The notes under the pieces were generated by a model. It was not told the DNA's origin. It saw only the letters and a list, made by a program, of their open reading frames with translations, and did no database searches. 55,719 bases of DNA from a virus: IMG/VR virus record IMGVR_UViG_3300006735_004667, positions 1 to 55,719 of that record. The stretch is one strand, 5' to 3'. The translations under genes were made by a program, and so were the position numbers. Of this stretch, positions 8,733-18,100 are shown one piece after another. The first letter of the stretch is position 1. Every line of letters starts with the position of its first letter.

Positions 8733-11105
8733 ATGAAATCATTTCTAGAAACAATCGTAGAAGAATCAAAAGAAGACAAATTAGATAAACTTACCCACAT
8801 GAAAAAGTATGGTGAGAAAAATCTAAAAAGTCTTATGGTTCCTTTTCCCGCTTTTGAACATATCAATTTAGAAGATTGGGAAGGATATTATCCACCAAAA
8901 AATTCTTCTGAAACAACTAAAAAAGAAATTCAATATCTCATATCTTTATCACCTATGACAGATGTATGGGAAGATGAAATAGTGATGCATGATACAAAAG
9001 TTATGAAAGCTTTTAGAAATTATGCTGATGAATATGGTTTAGAAATTGATTTTGAAAGAATAAAGAACATAAAACTTCAATCTGAACCTATAATTTTAGC
9101 TCTAAAAAGACATTATAATAGACCAAGACCGAAAGCAGTAGCAAAAGAATTAGGTCTACCAATGGACACATTCCCACTTAAAACTAACAAAACACCATCA
9201 TATCCTTCAGGACATGCTACACAAGGTAAGTTAGTATCTCTTTTAGTAGCTGATGAAGCTCCATTAGAACATAGAAGAAATATATTAAAAATTGGTGAAA
9301 GAATTGGTCAAGGAAGACAGATAGCTGGAACACATTACCCAACAGATACAGAATTTGGATTTAAATTGGGAGAACATTTATATAATCTTACTCAAAAGAG
9401 TATGGAACCTGATTTAAAATTAGAATCATTTGAACTTAAAGAAGAAGATGTGTTTATATCAATTAATGATACATTACCAAAATCACCTACAGACAGAACA
9501 CAAATTTATGAAGGTTGTGCTATTATTGAAGGTATGGGTCAAGGTTTAAAAATATTATCACACCCTGAATTTTCTCCAATTTGTAAATCTTGGATTGAAG
9601 AATTTACATCAAATGTTGAAAATGGTGAAAAAATATTATTGAATTATTGTAAAGAACTTGGTTCAGCTATAAAACAATTAGGTAATTTTAAAGATTTTAT
9701 TCATAAGACTGTTGAGGATTGGAAAACTGCAGCACCTGAAATATTTGCAGTAAAAAATCCTGATAAAGTAAATACAGCTGACTCTATTTTTATATCTAAA
9801 GGTACTAGAACAGATTTATATAATCTCATGAAAGAAATGAATCAACTAGATAAACATGGTCAACATAGAAGAATAAGAACAGAAGGTAGTAAAATTATTT
9901 TATTAAACGCTGATAACAAACCTGTTGTAGTATTTTATCAAGTATCATTAAAGAAAGATGCAAAAGCAGGTTCAGCAAGAATTGGTAAAGTTGGAAAGTT
10001 TGCTAGTTCTAGGTTTACAGATGGAGTTGCGTCAAACTTACCTTCAAAAATTCAACAAATACAAGACAATCATAATGAATGGGATATTGAAGCTGAACTT
10101 ATATCAGAAGGTATTCAAGATATATTTAATAAAGGAACAGCTGTATTAAATAGATTAGGTGCAACAGTTTCAAAAGGTGTAGACTTCTTATACAAAAAAA
10201 TAAAAGGTGTATTCTCTAAATTAGCTAAAACAGGTATGGATTTTGCTAAATCATTTACAGATAAACAAGTTAAGACAAGTAAGATAAGTAAATCAGCAAA
10301 TTCAATTATTAAACAACTAGAATCAGAAGGTGGTGTTATAACAGAATCAACAAGAACTATTGAAGCTAAACCAAATCTAGTTAAAGAAATAAAATCTTTT
10401 AATCAAGCAATGAAAGGAGACCCTATCAACAAATTATATCAAGAGAACAAAAAAATTATCAGTAAATTAAATTCTTCTTTTGATATTAAAGATAGACCAA
10501 TAGACCCTATAGTTATACTTGAAGGTGGTGATGTTAAAATATCAACAGATGATTTAAATAAACTAAAAATGCTTGACAATTTAAAACCAGGTGATACAAT
10601 ACAATTAGGATTAGGGACACCTGTAGATACAGTATTTAAATTAACTTCTAATTGGGCTGGTATGAATTACATAAAAGGTATATTAAAATATGTTGAAGGT
10701 AATATATCTAGTTATGAGAATTTATCTACATCATTGTTTGCTCTTGCAGCTGAGTTTGAGGGTGAAGCTAGATTTGGTAATACAGCTCTACCATTAGTTA
10801 TTGTTTATGGTGGTAATAAATTAAAACACATGGGAACTAGAGACGATTTTGAAAGAAAAAAAGTAGAAGATTTAGCTAAGAAAGGAAAAGAATATAATAA
10901 CTTTCCTGTATTAGTAGTTAAAGTTGCTAGAGTAGCTGGTAAAAAATATAATAGTATAAACATATTGTTAGTAGAAAGTTTAGATGGAATGCCACCACAA
11001 CCACAATATAATGTTGTTGGTATTGCTACAAACTCTGGTTCTAAATTTGCTACTAAATTTGAAATCAATACAACAACTAAAAATTGGAAAGGTGCATTGA
11101 AATAA
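8733..11105 (+). CDS. Probable internal head protein with PAP2 phosphatase domain
   Basis: 790 residues. The first residues, MKSFLETIVEE, resemble the T4 capsid-targeting peptide (MKTYQEFIAEA) with an I-x-E cleavage site. Residues about 115-205 carry all three PAP2 signatures: KRHYNRPRP, YPSGH and GRQIAGTHYPTD, so an acid or lipid phosphatase is predicted. The remaining 580 residues are not recognised; a central part (LGATVSKGVDFLYKKIKGVFSKL) is amphipathic, and further I/L-x-E sites (LISEG, VITES) occur. Inference: a large protein packaged in the head, processed by the prohead protease and ejected with DNA. It is the first gene of the 16-kb cargo region. Confidence 0.75.
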   Translation: MKSFLETIVEESKEDKLDKLTHMKKYGEKNLKSLMVPFPAFEHINLEDWEGYYPPKNSSETTKKEIQYLISLSPMTDVWEDEIVMHDTKVMKAFRNYADEYGLEIDFERIKNIKLQSEPIILALKRHYNRPRPKAVAKELGLPMDTFPLKTNKTPSYPSGHATQGKLVSLLVADEAPLEHRRNILKIGERIGQGRQIAGTHYPTDTEFGFKLGEHLYNLTQKSMEPDLKLESFELKEEDVFISINDTLPKSPTDRTQIYEGCAIIEGMGQGLKILSHPEFSPICKSWIEEFTSNVENGEKILLNYCKELGSAIKQLGNFKDFIHKTVEDWKTAAPEIFAVKNPDKVNTADSIFISKGTRTDLYNLMKEMNQLDKHGQHRRIRTEGSKIILLNADNKPVVVFYQVSLKKDAKAGSARIGKVGKFASSRFTDGVASNLPSKIQQIQDNHNEWDIEAELISEGIQDIFNKGTAVLNRLGATVSKGVDFLYKKIKGVFSKLAKTGMDFAKSFTDKQVKTSKISKSANSIIKQLESEGGVITESTRTIEAKPNLVKEIKSFNQAMKGDPINKLYQENKKIISKLNSSFDIKDRPIDPIVILEGGDVKISTDDLNKLKMLDNLKPGDTIQLGLGTPVDTVFKLTSNWAGMNYIKGILKYVEGNISSYENLSTSLFALAAEFEGEARFGNTALPLVIVYGGNKLKHMGTRDDFERKKVEDLAKKGKEYNNFPVLVVKVARVAGKKYNSINILLVESLDGMPPQPQYNVVGIATNSGSKFATKFEINTTTKNWKGALK

Positions 11106-12316
11106 TGGAATATCTGTCAGAAGCAGCTGGTAAGAATTTACACTTAGAACATCTTGAAGATGAAATTCTAAACTTTGGTATTGCTGGTGGACGAAGTGCT
11201 ATACAATTTTTACAATCATTAAGAGATATGTTTGCTAGTAGTTCAAAGTCTAAATTAAATGTGACAGTTAAGTGGGACGGAGCTCCTGCAGTCTTTGCTG
11301 GTCCGCATCCTGAAACAGGTAAATTCTTTGTAGCGAAAAAGTCTTTGTTTAGAAAAACTCAAGAACCTAAACCATATTATCATACATACGCTGACATTGA
11401 TGCTGATACTAGTGGTGAACTTAATAAAAAACTTAAAATATGTTTAGACGAGTTTAGTAAACTTGGTATGAATGAAATATTACAAGGTGATTTAATGTTT
11501 ACAGATGATACATCTAGTATGGACATTGATGGTGTTAAACATATAACTTTTCAACCTAACACTATATTGTATGCTGTTGAAGCTGACTCAAAAATAGGTA
11601 GACAAATTTCAAGTGCAAAGATTGGTGTAGTTTGGCATACAACATATAAAGGTGATTCTATTGAAAATTTAAAAGCATCATTTGGTGCAAAGATACCTAG
11701 TAAATCATCAAAAGTATGGCAAGATGATGCAACATATAGAGATGTATCAGGTAGAGCTACATTCACAGCTAAAGAAACTGTAGAAGTCACAAAATTATTA
11801 TCAGCAGCCGGTAAACAATTTCAAAGAATAAATTCAGGTTCTTTTAATGAGTTTTTAAGATGGCAAGATAGTTTAGGAACATCTGCATCAGGAGCAGGGT
11901 TTAAAACTTATTTGAATACATTTACAAGAGCTGGTAAAACATTACCAAAAGGTAAAGATGCTGTAAAATCATATCAAGCACATTTTACTAATTGGTGGAG
12001 TAAAAATAAATCAGATAGTCCTGTACAAAAATCTAAATTAAGAGAACATTTAAGAGTAATTAAAAAATCTTTAAAAACTTTAGAACAAGTTGTTGACTTT
12101 ATCAGATTTTTGATACAAGCAAAGCTGATGATAGTAAAAAAGATGGACCAAGCAAAAGGTCTAGCAAAAACATTTGTAAAAACAAGTCAAGGTTTGAAAG
12201 TAGTTGCACCAGAAGGATATGTAGCTATTGACAGAAAAGGTGAAGCTGTTAAAATTGTAGATAAAATGGAATTTAGTTTTAATAACTTTACTGTAGCTAA
12301 AAATTGGGATAAATAG
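11105..12316 (+). CDS. KxDG nucleotidyltransferase/ligase-like virion protein
   Basis: 403 residues from the ATG at 11105, which overlaps the upstream TAA; a TTG at 11084 would only add seven residues. The N-terminus MEYLSEAAG has an L-x-E site at residue 6, like the cleavable leaders of its neighbours. VTVKWDGAPAVFAGP near residues 58-72 looks like motif I (KxDG) of ATP-dependent DNA/RNA ligases and capping enzymes, with the Lys as AMP acceptor; EILQGDLMF near 125 could be motif III. Similar proteins occur in cyanophages as uncharacterised families. Ligase activity is an inference from the motifs. Confidence 0.62.
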   Translation: MEYLSEAAGKNLHLEHLEDEILNFGIAGGRSAIQFLQSLRDMFASSSKSKLNVTVKWDGAPAVFAGPHPETGKFFVAKKSLFRKTQEPKPYYHTYADIDADTSGELNKKLKICLDEFSKLGMNEILQGDLMFTDDTSSMDIDGVKHITFQPNTILYAVEADSKIGRQISSAKIGVVWHTTYKGDSIENLKASFGAKIPSKSSKVWQDDATYRDVSGRATFTAKETVEVTKLLSAAGKQFQRINSGSFNEFLRWQDSLGTSASGAGFKTYLNTFTRAGKTLPKGKDAVKSYQAHFTNWWSKNKSDSPVQKSKLREHLRVIKKSLKTLEQVVDFIRFLIQAKLMIVKKMDQAKGLAKTFVKTSQGLKVVAPEGYVAIDRKGEAVKIVDKMEFSFNNFTVAKNWDK

Positions 12317-12320
12317 TAAT

Positions 12321-12755
12321 ATGAAAGACAAAAACGCAATAGTACAATCATTTAATAGTAAATGGAAGTATCGTAAAGACAAACATCAATATGGTATGAG
12401 AGATGCTTGGAAAATAATATACTCACAAAATGCTGAAGGTAAATATGAAGGAGATTGTGAAGACTACGCTCTTTCTATTTTATATAGATTAGCTGGTGAA
12501 AGTCATTTAAAGATGTGGTGGTTATTAATTACTCACCAAGCAGGTATTTGTTTAGTAGGACCAAGTAAACTTAAAACATCACATGCTGTCTTAAGATACG
12601 AAGGTGAATATATTGATAACCAGACTAGAAAGTTTGGACCAAAATATGAAATAGAAAGAAATTATAAATTTCATATTTTTTATGGATATGGTTGGGCATA
12701 TATGACAGCTTTAAAAATGATTATAAGTAAAGTTGTAAGGACACTAAAGAAATGA
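12321..12755 (+). CDS. Transglutaminase-like cysteine protease (BTLCP type)
   Basis: 144 residues. GDCEDYALSILYRLA near residues 46-60 matches the active-site Cys segment of bacterial transglutaminase-like cysteine proteases; SHAVLRYEGEYIDNQT near 92-107 supplies the His and Asp/Asn. The protein is as short as the minimal domain and has no signal peptide. In a virion cluster it could process head proteins or act on host targets after ejection. The fold call is fairly secure, the substrate unknown. Confidence 0.68.
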   Translation: MKDKNAIVQSFNSKWKYRKDKHQYGMRDAWKIIYSQNAEGKYEGDCEDYALSILYRLAGESHLKMWWLLITHQAGICLVGPSKLKTSHAVLRYEGEYIDNQTRKFGPKYEIERNYKFHIFYGYGWAYMTALKMIISKVVRTLKK

Positions 12756-13624
12756 AAGAAAGAAAACAACCTCAAGACCCTACAGTAAAAGATGAACCAG
12801 GTACACAACCTAAGAAGTATTACAAAGGGTTGAGTAAAGACGATAAAGAAGCACGAGCAAAACACTTTGCAAAAGGTGGTAAAGGTCCTGCTCCGGGTGA
12901 TATAGATGATGATGGTGATAAAGTTAAGACTAAACCAAGTAAACATACTTTGAAATTTAGAAAAATGTTTGGAGAGAGTAATCCTGACAAATCATTAAAT
13001 GATAAAGCTAAGAAGTCAGGTATATCTGTTAGTATACTTAAACAAGTATTTAAGAGAGGTGTAAAAGCTTGGCAGACAGGACATAGACCCGGTACAACAG
13101 CTGTGCAGTGGGGTCATGCACGCGTTAATTCTTTTATTACTAAAGGTAAAGGAACATGGGGTAAAGCTGATAAAGATTTAGCTGATAAAGTTAGAAAAAC
13201 AGAACAAGTAGAAGCTGTATCAAGTGCTCAACAAGCAGCAATAGCTATTTCTAAAAAAGAAAAAGCAGGTAAACCTGGATATGATAAACATGGTAAATCG
13301 TTAAAGAATAAAAAGAAAAACGAAAGTTTATGGGATAATATCAGAAAAAAAAGAGAGAGAATTAAAAAGGGTTCTGGTGAAAAAATGAGAAAGAAAGGAG
13401 ACAAAGGAGCTCCTACTGCAGCCCAAATGAAACGAGCAGAAAGTCTTTGGGATAATATCAGAAAGAAAAGAGCAAGAATAGCTAAAGGCTCGGGTGAAAA
13501 AATGGGTGCAAAAGGTAGTGTATCAAAGAAACAATTTGATACAAGTGTAAAATTTAGTGACAGTCCTAGAGCTGACGCTGCTAGAAAAAGAAAGAACAAA
13601 ATGAAAGGTAAAGCTAAGAAATGA
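12752..13624 (+). CDS. Basic virion-associated protein with tandem repeat
   Basis: 290 residues, very Lys-rich. Three parts: residues 20-60 with KYYKGLSKDDKEARAKHFAK and a DIDDDGD acidic loop; residues 85-150 with GISVSILKQVFKRGVKAW and GTTAVQWGHARVNSF, a domain common in marine T4-like phages (DUF5824-like, from memory); and a C-terminal duplication in which SLWDNIRKKRxRIxKGSGEKM occurs twice, near residues 190 and 230. The charge suits DNA binding inside the head. It overlaps both neighbours by four bases. Function not established. Confidence 0.6.
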   Translation: MKERKQPQDPTVKDEPGTQPKKYYKGLSKDDKEARAKHFAKGGKGPAPGDIDDDGDKVKTKPSKHTLKFRKMFGESNPDKSLNDKAKKSGISVSILKQVFKRGVKAWQTGHRPGTTAVQWGHARVNSFITKGKGTWGKADKDLADKVRKTEQVEAVSSAQQAAIAISKKEKAGKPGYDKHGKSLKNKKKNESLWDNIRKKRERIKKGSGEKMRKKGDKGAPTAAQMKRAESLWDNIRKKRARIAKGSGEKMGAKGSVSKKQFDTSVKFSDSPRADAARKRKNKMKGKAKK

Positions 13625-14004
13625 AATCATTCTTAGAACATATAGATTTTGGTAAGTATGAAGGTAAGCATGTTCCTTTAGAAAGACCTATGATTGATAT
13701 TACAGAAGATGATGATAAAGAAATCAATAAACCTAAAAGAGGTGGTTCTAAAAAATTCTATGTATATGTCAAGGACGGAGATAAAGTAAAAAAAGTATCT
13801 TTCGGTGCAAAAGATGGTGGTAGTAGTTTATCAGTAAAACTTCAAGACCCTAAAGCTAGAAAAGCATTTGCTGATAGGCATAATTGTGATACAGCTAATG
13901 ATAAACTTTCAGCTAGATATTGGAGTTGTAGATTACCCAACTATGCAAAAGATTTAGGATTAGCTCCTGTTGATAAAGGAGATGGTGGTGGAATCTATTG
14001 GTAG
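13621..14004 (+). CDS. Internal head protein-like, RHNC domain
   Basis: 127 residues. MKSFLEHIDFG matches the capsid-targeting pattern at its start, although the usual Glu is replaced; DITEDD near residue 28 gives a possible I-x-E site. The C-terminal half contains ADRHNCDTANDKLSARYWSC and RLPNYAKDLGL, a Cys/His-containing module seen in several marine viruses but without known function. It starts within the stop of the upstream gene, with which it is likely co-translated. Confidence 0.6.
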   Translation: MKSFLEHIDFGKYEGKHVPLERPMIDITEDDDKEINKPKRGGSKKFYVYVKDGDKVKKVSFGAKDGGSSLSVKLQDPKARKAFADRHNCDTANDKLSARYWSCRLPNYAKDLGLAPVDKGDGGGIYW

Positions 14005-14248
14005 ACCATATAAAGATATTGGTGTAGTAAGAATATTTTATAGTGATGTAAAAAGTAATGAATTAGTTTGGCATCGTGATAAAGAAGATAGAAAAATTAC
14101 AGTAGTAGAAGGTGAAGGTTGGCAGTTTCAATTTAATGGCAGTTTACCTTTTGAATTAAAAAAAGGACAAATATTTGATATACAAGAAGGATTATATCAT
14201 AGAGTAATAAAGGGTAAAACTAATTTAGTGTTAAAGATTAAGAAATGA
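13988..14248 (+). CDS. Small cupin-like protein
   Basis: 86 residues starting at a GTG. AAGGAG at 13976-13981 is immediately next to the in-frame ATG (13982), too close to use, but six bases before the GTG at 13988, which decides the start. The sequence is all beta: VVRIFYSDV, LVWHRDKEDRKITVVEGEGW, FELKKGQIFDIQEGLYHRVI. The paired H-x-D and later G-x-x-H-R-V are typical of a one-domain cupin barrel with a possible metal site. Activity unknown. Confidence 0.6.
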   Translation: MESIGRPYKDIGVVRIFYSDVKSNELVWHRDKEDRKITVVEGEGWQFQFNGSLPFELKKGQIFDIQEGLYHRVIKGKTNLVLKIKK

Positions 14249-15423
14249 AAAATTTTAGAAACATAACAGAAGTAAAAAGTAAAAGTGCAACATTTACTTT
14301 TGGAAGATTTAATCCACCAACAGTCGGACACATGAAACTTGCAAAGAAAATGCAATCAGTATCTAGTGGTAGTGATGTAAAAATATTTACTTCTCACGGT
14401 TCTGATAAGAAAAAAAATCCTTTAACTCATTCACAAAAAACAAAATTCATGAATCCGATGTTGCCTAAAGGTGTCAAAGTATCTAATTCACAATCAAGAA
14501 CTGTATTTGATGTAGTCACAACTTTATATGATGAAGGATACAGAGAAGTACAAATGGTAGTGGGTTCAGATAGAATTAGAGAATTTGATTCGTTGTTAAA
14601 AAAATATAATGGTGTAAAAGCTAGACACGGATATTATAAATTTGATTCTATTCAAGTTGTGTCAGCAGGTCAAAGAGACCCGGATGCTGAAGGTGATGTT
14701 GGTATGTCAGCTTCTAAAATGAGACAATTTGCTTCATTGAGTCAAGAAAAAGAATTTTTAGATGCTTTACCAAAAGGATATAGACTTGGTAAACAATTAT
14801 ACAAAGCAGTACAAAAAGGTATGGGTATATCAGAAGAATTTGAAGACTTTATGTATGAAATAATGACAGAAGATAATCCTAGAATACCTAGAAAGAAAGG
14901 ACAACCTAGAGGAAGCGATAGTCATTCTGATTTATATACAGATGAAAACCCTAAAGGTACTATAAAAGGTTTAAAGTTTGCTACTGTAGAAGATGCTGAG
15001 AAAAGTGTTAAAAAAATAGAAAATTCTGGTAAAACACATGCTCATAAAATTCAAGCAGCAATTGCTATGGAACAGAGAGCAGAAGTTATGGGTAAAATAT
15101 CAGCAGCTGCTGTTTATAGAAAATACATCAATAAGATGAAAGATATTACAAAACAAAAAAATGAATATTATGAGTGGGGAACAGATAAAGGTAGAAGACA
15201 TGCACAAAAATTTACACCAGGACAAAATGTAGTTGACTATGTAAAAAGAATAAAAGAAGCAGAAGATTTACCAAAAAAAGTTTTATTATACAAAGAAAAA
15301 ATGTATAAAGAATTGAAAAAAGAAAGAAAAGACTTTGTAAAGAAACACGGAGATAAAGCTGATTCAATAATGCATGCTACTGCTATGAATATGGCAAAGA
15401 GGAAATATGGAATCGATTCTTAA
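14245..15423 (+). CDS. HxGH-type nucleotidylyltransferase, capsid-targeted
   Basis: 392 residues. The start MKNFRNITEV is a shortened targeting peptide with an I-T-E site. Residues 15-200 form a nucleotidylyltransferase: GRFNPPTVGHMKL is the (H/T)xGH motif, VVGSDR the middle motif, and SASKMR stands for ISSTxxR. Members of this fold make NAD, CDP or CoA precursors. The C-terminal half carries DENPKGTIKGLKFATVEDAE and HAHKIQAAIAMEQRA, a helical module found in marine phage proteins. Inference: an enzyme carried in the head. The substrate cannot be named. Confidence 0.7.
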   Translation: MKNFRNITEVKSKSATFTFGRFNPPTVGHMKLAKKMQSVSSGSDVKIFTSHGSDKKKNPLTHSQKTKFMNPMLPKGVKVSNSQSRTVFDVVTTLYDEGYREVQMVVGSDRIREFDSLLKKYNGVKARHGYYKFDSIQVVSAGQRDPDAEGDVGMSASKMRQFASLSQEKEFLDALPKGYRLGKQLYKAVQKGMGISEEFEDFMYEIMTEDNPRIPRKKGQPRGSDSHSDLYTDENPKGTIKGLKFATVEDAEKSVKKIENSGKTHAHKIQAAIAMEQRAEVMGKISAAAVYRKYINKMKDITKQKNEYYEWGTDKGRRHAQKFTPGQNVVDYVKRIKEAEDLPKKVLLYKEKMYKELKKERKDFVKKHGDKADSIMHATAMNMAKRKYGIDS

Positions 15424-16549
15424 TTACAAAGAAGAAGACTTAGTACTTGACTTTGATGAAGGTATAAATGACCCAGGTATATTCAAAGCAATAATACTAG
15501 CAGGTGGTCCTGGTAGTGGTAAATCTTATGTAGCTAAAAAATTAGGTTTATCCTCTCTAGGATTAGTTGTTGTTAATTCAGATACTTTTTTTGAAATGTT
15601 AATGAAACGAAAAGGTCTATCATTAAAGATGCCAGAGAATGAAATAGAAGACAGAGAAGTTGCAAGAATGGCAGCAAAAGGATTAACTGATAAAAGATAT
15701 AAGTCTTTGATTGACGCAAGACTTGGTATTCTAATAGATTCTACATCTGGTGACCAAGGTAAAACATTTAGAATGTATAGAGAATTAAAAACAGCAGGAT
15801 ATGATATTAAAGCCATATTCATTCAAACAGATTTAGATGTTGCTCTTATGAGAAACAATGAAAGAGCAAGAACATTACCACCAAGAATAGTAGAAAAATC
15901 TCATAAATCAGCTCAAGCAGTTAAAAATATGTTAAAGAAAAAAATGGGTAGAGATTTTCATGAAATAGAAAATAATGGTGGTCCAATTGATATTTCTATT
16001 TCAGGTAAATTATCAGTATGGTCAAAGAAAATGAATCAGAATGCATTAGAATGGATTGCATCAGTTAAAAGAGGTATGGATTCGAACATAAAAGAAGACA
16101 TAAATAATAGTGTTATGAAAAATTTTAAAGAATATATTAATGAAAAATTACAACCAAGAGGACAGAATATATCACTACAGGTAAAGAATTTTGATGGTAG
16201 TAGTATAGCAAATCTTGAAAAATATTCAAAACAAGATAGAACCGAATTTACATTAGCACAACTTTTTGAAATACCTGAAGAAGATGCGACAGCTGTCACT
16301 TACAAGAGAGATACAATCATTTATAGTTTTGATGATAAAGACTATGCACAAGAAATATTTGATAGTGCTAAACTAGAAACTAAGTATATGAATAGGTCTT
16401 CAAGAGAAACAGCAAAAGCTTTTAAAGCTTATGATAATCCTAGGGATTTTCCTCGTAGTGTAGGATTAGATAGATATTATGCTCATGCACACGATAGAAG
16501 AATGACACAAGAAGGTAAACCATTCGAATACATAATGAAGTTAATATAA
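15407..16549 (+). CDS. P-loop kinase fused to a capsid-targeted domain
   Basis: 380 residues. ILAGGPGSGKSYVAKKLG near residues 31-48 is Walker A; VVVNSDTFF and the helical lid resemble zeta-toxin/polynucleotide-type small kinases, with FIQTDLDVALMRNNER as the later strand and Arg helix. At residue 237 an in-frame Met (base 16115) begins MKNFKEYINEKL, an almost ideal targeting peptide with I-N-E. The remaining 144 residues are not recognised. Either two proteins are fused, or the second is also made from the internal ATG. It overlaps the upstream gene by 17 bases. Confidence 0.68.
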   Translation: MESILNYKEEDLVLDFDEGINDPGIFKAIILAGGPGSGKSYVAKKLGLSSLGLVVVNSDTFFEMLMKRKGLSLKMPENEIEDREVARMAAKGLTDKRYKSLIDARLGILIDSTSGDQGKTFRMYRELKTAGYDIKAIFIQTDLDVALMRNNERARTLPPRIVEKSHKSAQAVKNMLKKKMGRDFHEIENNGGPIDISISGKLSVWSKKMNQNALEWIASVKRGMDSNIKEDINNSVMKNFKEYINEKLQPRGQNISLQVKNFDGSSIANLEKYSKQDRTEFTLAQLFEIPEEDATAVTYKRDTIIYSFDDKDYAQEIFDSAKLETKYMNRSSRETAKAFKAYDNPRDFPRSVGLDRYYAHAHDRRMTQEGKPFEYIMKLI

Positions 16550-17373
16550 TGGCAATAGGAACAACAAACATAGGTTTTAGTACAATAGCTACAGAAGTAG
16601 GTTTACCTGCTACTAATTTAAAACTCTCAGAATTAACTAGACAACAAGTAATAATTAATCCGACTAATAGTAGACAAACATACACACTAACAGATACACT
16701 TACATTGAACGCAGAAGATAGTACGGTTGCTGATAATGTAAATTTAGCTTCTGCACCTGATGAAGTAAGTGAATTTAAATCTTACACACAAACCTCACCT
16801 AAATTTAGTGCACAAGGTGCTAATCAAGGGGACCATGTAGAAACTCTTTCAGCAAGAGATACTTTTAGTGGTAGTTGTTTTACATCTGTATTATTACATG
16901 CAAGACTTTATTGTCAAAGAGTTAGTAATGATTTAGTTTGGTATGTTGATAAAGGCACACATACTAATGGTACAACTAATTCAAATATTGGTTACAAGAA
17001 AGAAGGTACTGGTATAACATCAAGTATATCTAGCCCACTTGAAGTAGCTAGATTAGCTGGTGTTGGTTCCAGTGTCACCATAGCAACATCAGTAACAACT
17101 TTAGATAATACAACAGGTCAAGTCTTTGGAAGTATAGCTACAGGTACAACAGGTTTGACAGGTACAGGTGGTACACTTGCATCTACAAACTCTAAATATG
17201 GTATTAACTATAGTTTCCAAGGTTTAGCTGAGTGTGTCCCTTCACCGCAACAAATGAACCTCGTATATTTACATAAAACAGATGTAACAGTTAGTGGTAA
17301 AAGAGTAAGACAATTTCAATTTCATGTAGCTCTAAAATCTACTTATTCAACAAATGTAGCACAATGTTGTTAA
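16549..17373 (+). CDS. Putative virion surface protein
   Basis: 274 residues rich in Thr, Ser, Gly and Ala with predicted beta structure (VTIATSVTTLDNTTGQVFG, TGTTGLTGTGGTLAS) and few charges, unlike the Lys-rich neighbours. No targeting peptide is present. Such composition is typical of capsid decoration or fibre proteins. It starts inside the stop of the kinase gene. No family is recognised. Confidence 0.5.
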   Translation: MAIGTTNIGFSTIATEVGLPATNLKLSELTRQQVIINPTNSRQTYTLTDTLTLNAEDSTVADNVNLASAPDEVSEFKSYTQTSPKFSAQGANQGDHVETLSARDTFSGSCFTSVLLHARLYCQRVSNDLVWYVDKGTHTNGTTNSNIGYKKEGTGITSSISSPLEVARLAGVGSSVTIATSVTTLDNTTGQVFGSIATGTTGLTGTGGTLASTNSKYGINYSFQGLAECVPSPQQMNLVYLHKTDVTVSGKRVRQFQFHVALKSTYSTNVAQCC

Positions 17374-17383
17374 GAGAAATAAT

Positions 17384-17770
17384 ATGATTACAATAAGACA
17401 TAAAGAAACAATTTTAAGAAATGCTATGGATGTAGCTTATGCTATAGATGTAGATGTTGAGTGTTATAAATTACCTCTTGCTGAAAAGGATAGATTTATT
17501 AGAGAAAATTTTGATGATGCTGAAGCTACAGTTAATATAAAAGAAGTTGATTGGGATAAATCAAATAAATTAAGTTCAGAAAGACATCAATTTTTAATAC
17601 CAACTAATAAACAAACAGATACATTTCCATCAAATAAAAGAGAATCAAATACAAATTATGATTCGTTAATATGGGAATGGAGAGAAATATATAAAGAAGA
17701 TAGTGATATCATAAGACTCACTAAAGAACAATTAAAACTCAATGAAGAACATGACGGGATTCAAGAGTAG
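17384..17770 (+). CDS. Hypothetical protein
   Basis: 128 residues, acidic, with alternating helix and loop (KETILRNAMDVAYAIDVDVE near the start, IIRLTKEQLKLNEEHDG at the end). No motif is recognised. It lies ten bases after the surface-type protein and is followed directly by a late promoter, so it closes this transcription segment. Confidence 0.55.
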   Translation: MITIRHKETILRNAMDVAYAIDVDVECYKLPLAEKDRFIRENFDDAEATVNIKEVDWDKSNKLSSERHQFLIPTNKQTDTFPSNKRESNTNYDSLIWEWREIYKEDSDIIRLTKEQLKLNEEHDGIQE

Positions 17771-17775
17771 AGAAT

Positions 17776-17783
17776 TATAAATA
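17776..17783 (+). promoter_or_regulatory. T4-type late promoter (TATAAATA)
   Basis: Exact TATAAATA, 32 bases before the ATG at 17815, with ACGGAGA as ribosome site between. A second CATAAATA overlaps just downstream at 17784-17791. Confidence 0.7.
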
Positions 17784-17814
17784 CATAAATACATTACAAT
17801 AACGGAGAAAAGCC

Positions 17815-18090
17815 ATGTCAATATGGAAACCAATTACAACTGAAGCAGCATTAGGAACAAGTACAGGTGCAGCATCAAATGTCGGTAAAAGCAGATATGT
17901 CAGATTATTAAATACAGCAGCTGTGGGAACAGAACATTTAGTGACACTAGAAGAATCTGGTGGTACTGATATTGGTACATTTAGTATAGAAGGACAAATG
18001 GAATGTCTTATTCAAAAAGACCCAACTGACCAATTATTTGCAGCTAACGCAGCAGTTCTAGCTGTTGGTGTAGCAATCAACTCAAACTAA
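17815..18090 (+). CDS. Small putative head decoration protein
   Basis: 91 residues, Ala/Thr/Gly-rich and beta-like (VRLLNTAAVGTEHLVTLEE, IGTFSIEGQMECLIQK, AANAAVLAVGVAI). An exact late promoter and a good ribosome site suggest abundant late expression, fitting a structural protein. Similar short proteins are common in marine myoviruses. The function is not proven. Confidence 0.55.
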   Translation: MSIWKPITTEAALGTSTGAASNVGKSRYVRLLNTAAVGTEHLVTLEESGGTDIGTFSIEGQMECLIQKDPTDQLFAANAAVLAVGVAINSN

Positions 18091-18100
18091 GAATAACATT

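Noticed and set aside
13228-13599. Long minus-strand frame opposite the repeat protein
   Set aside because: A Phe/Leu-rich mirror of Lys/Glu-rich codons (AAA and GAA read in reverse); typical antisense artefact in AT-rich genomes.
16036-16299. Minus-strand ORF opposite the second half of the kinase gene
   Set aside because: Lies opposite the segment with the conserved targeting peptide; composition is antisense-like.
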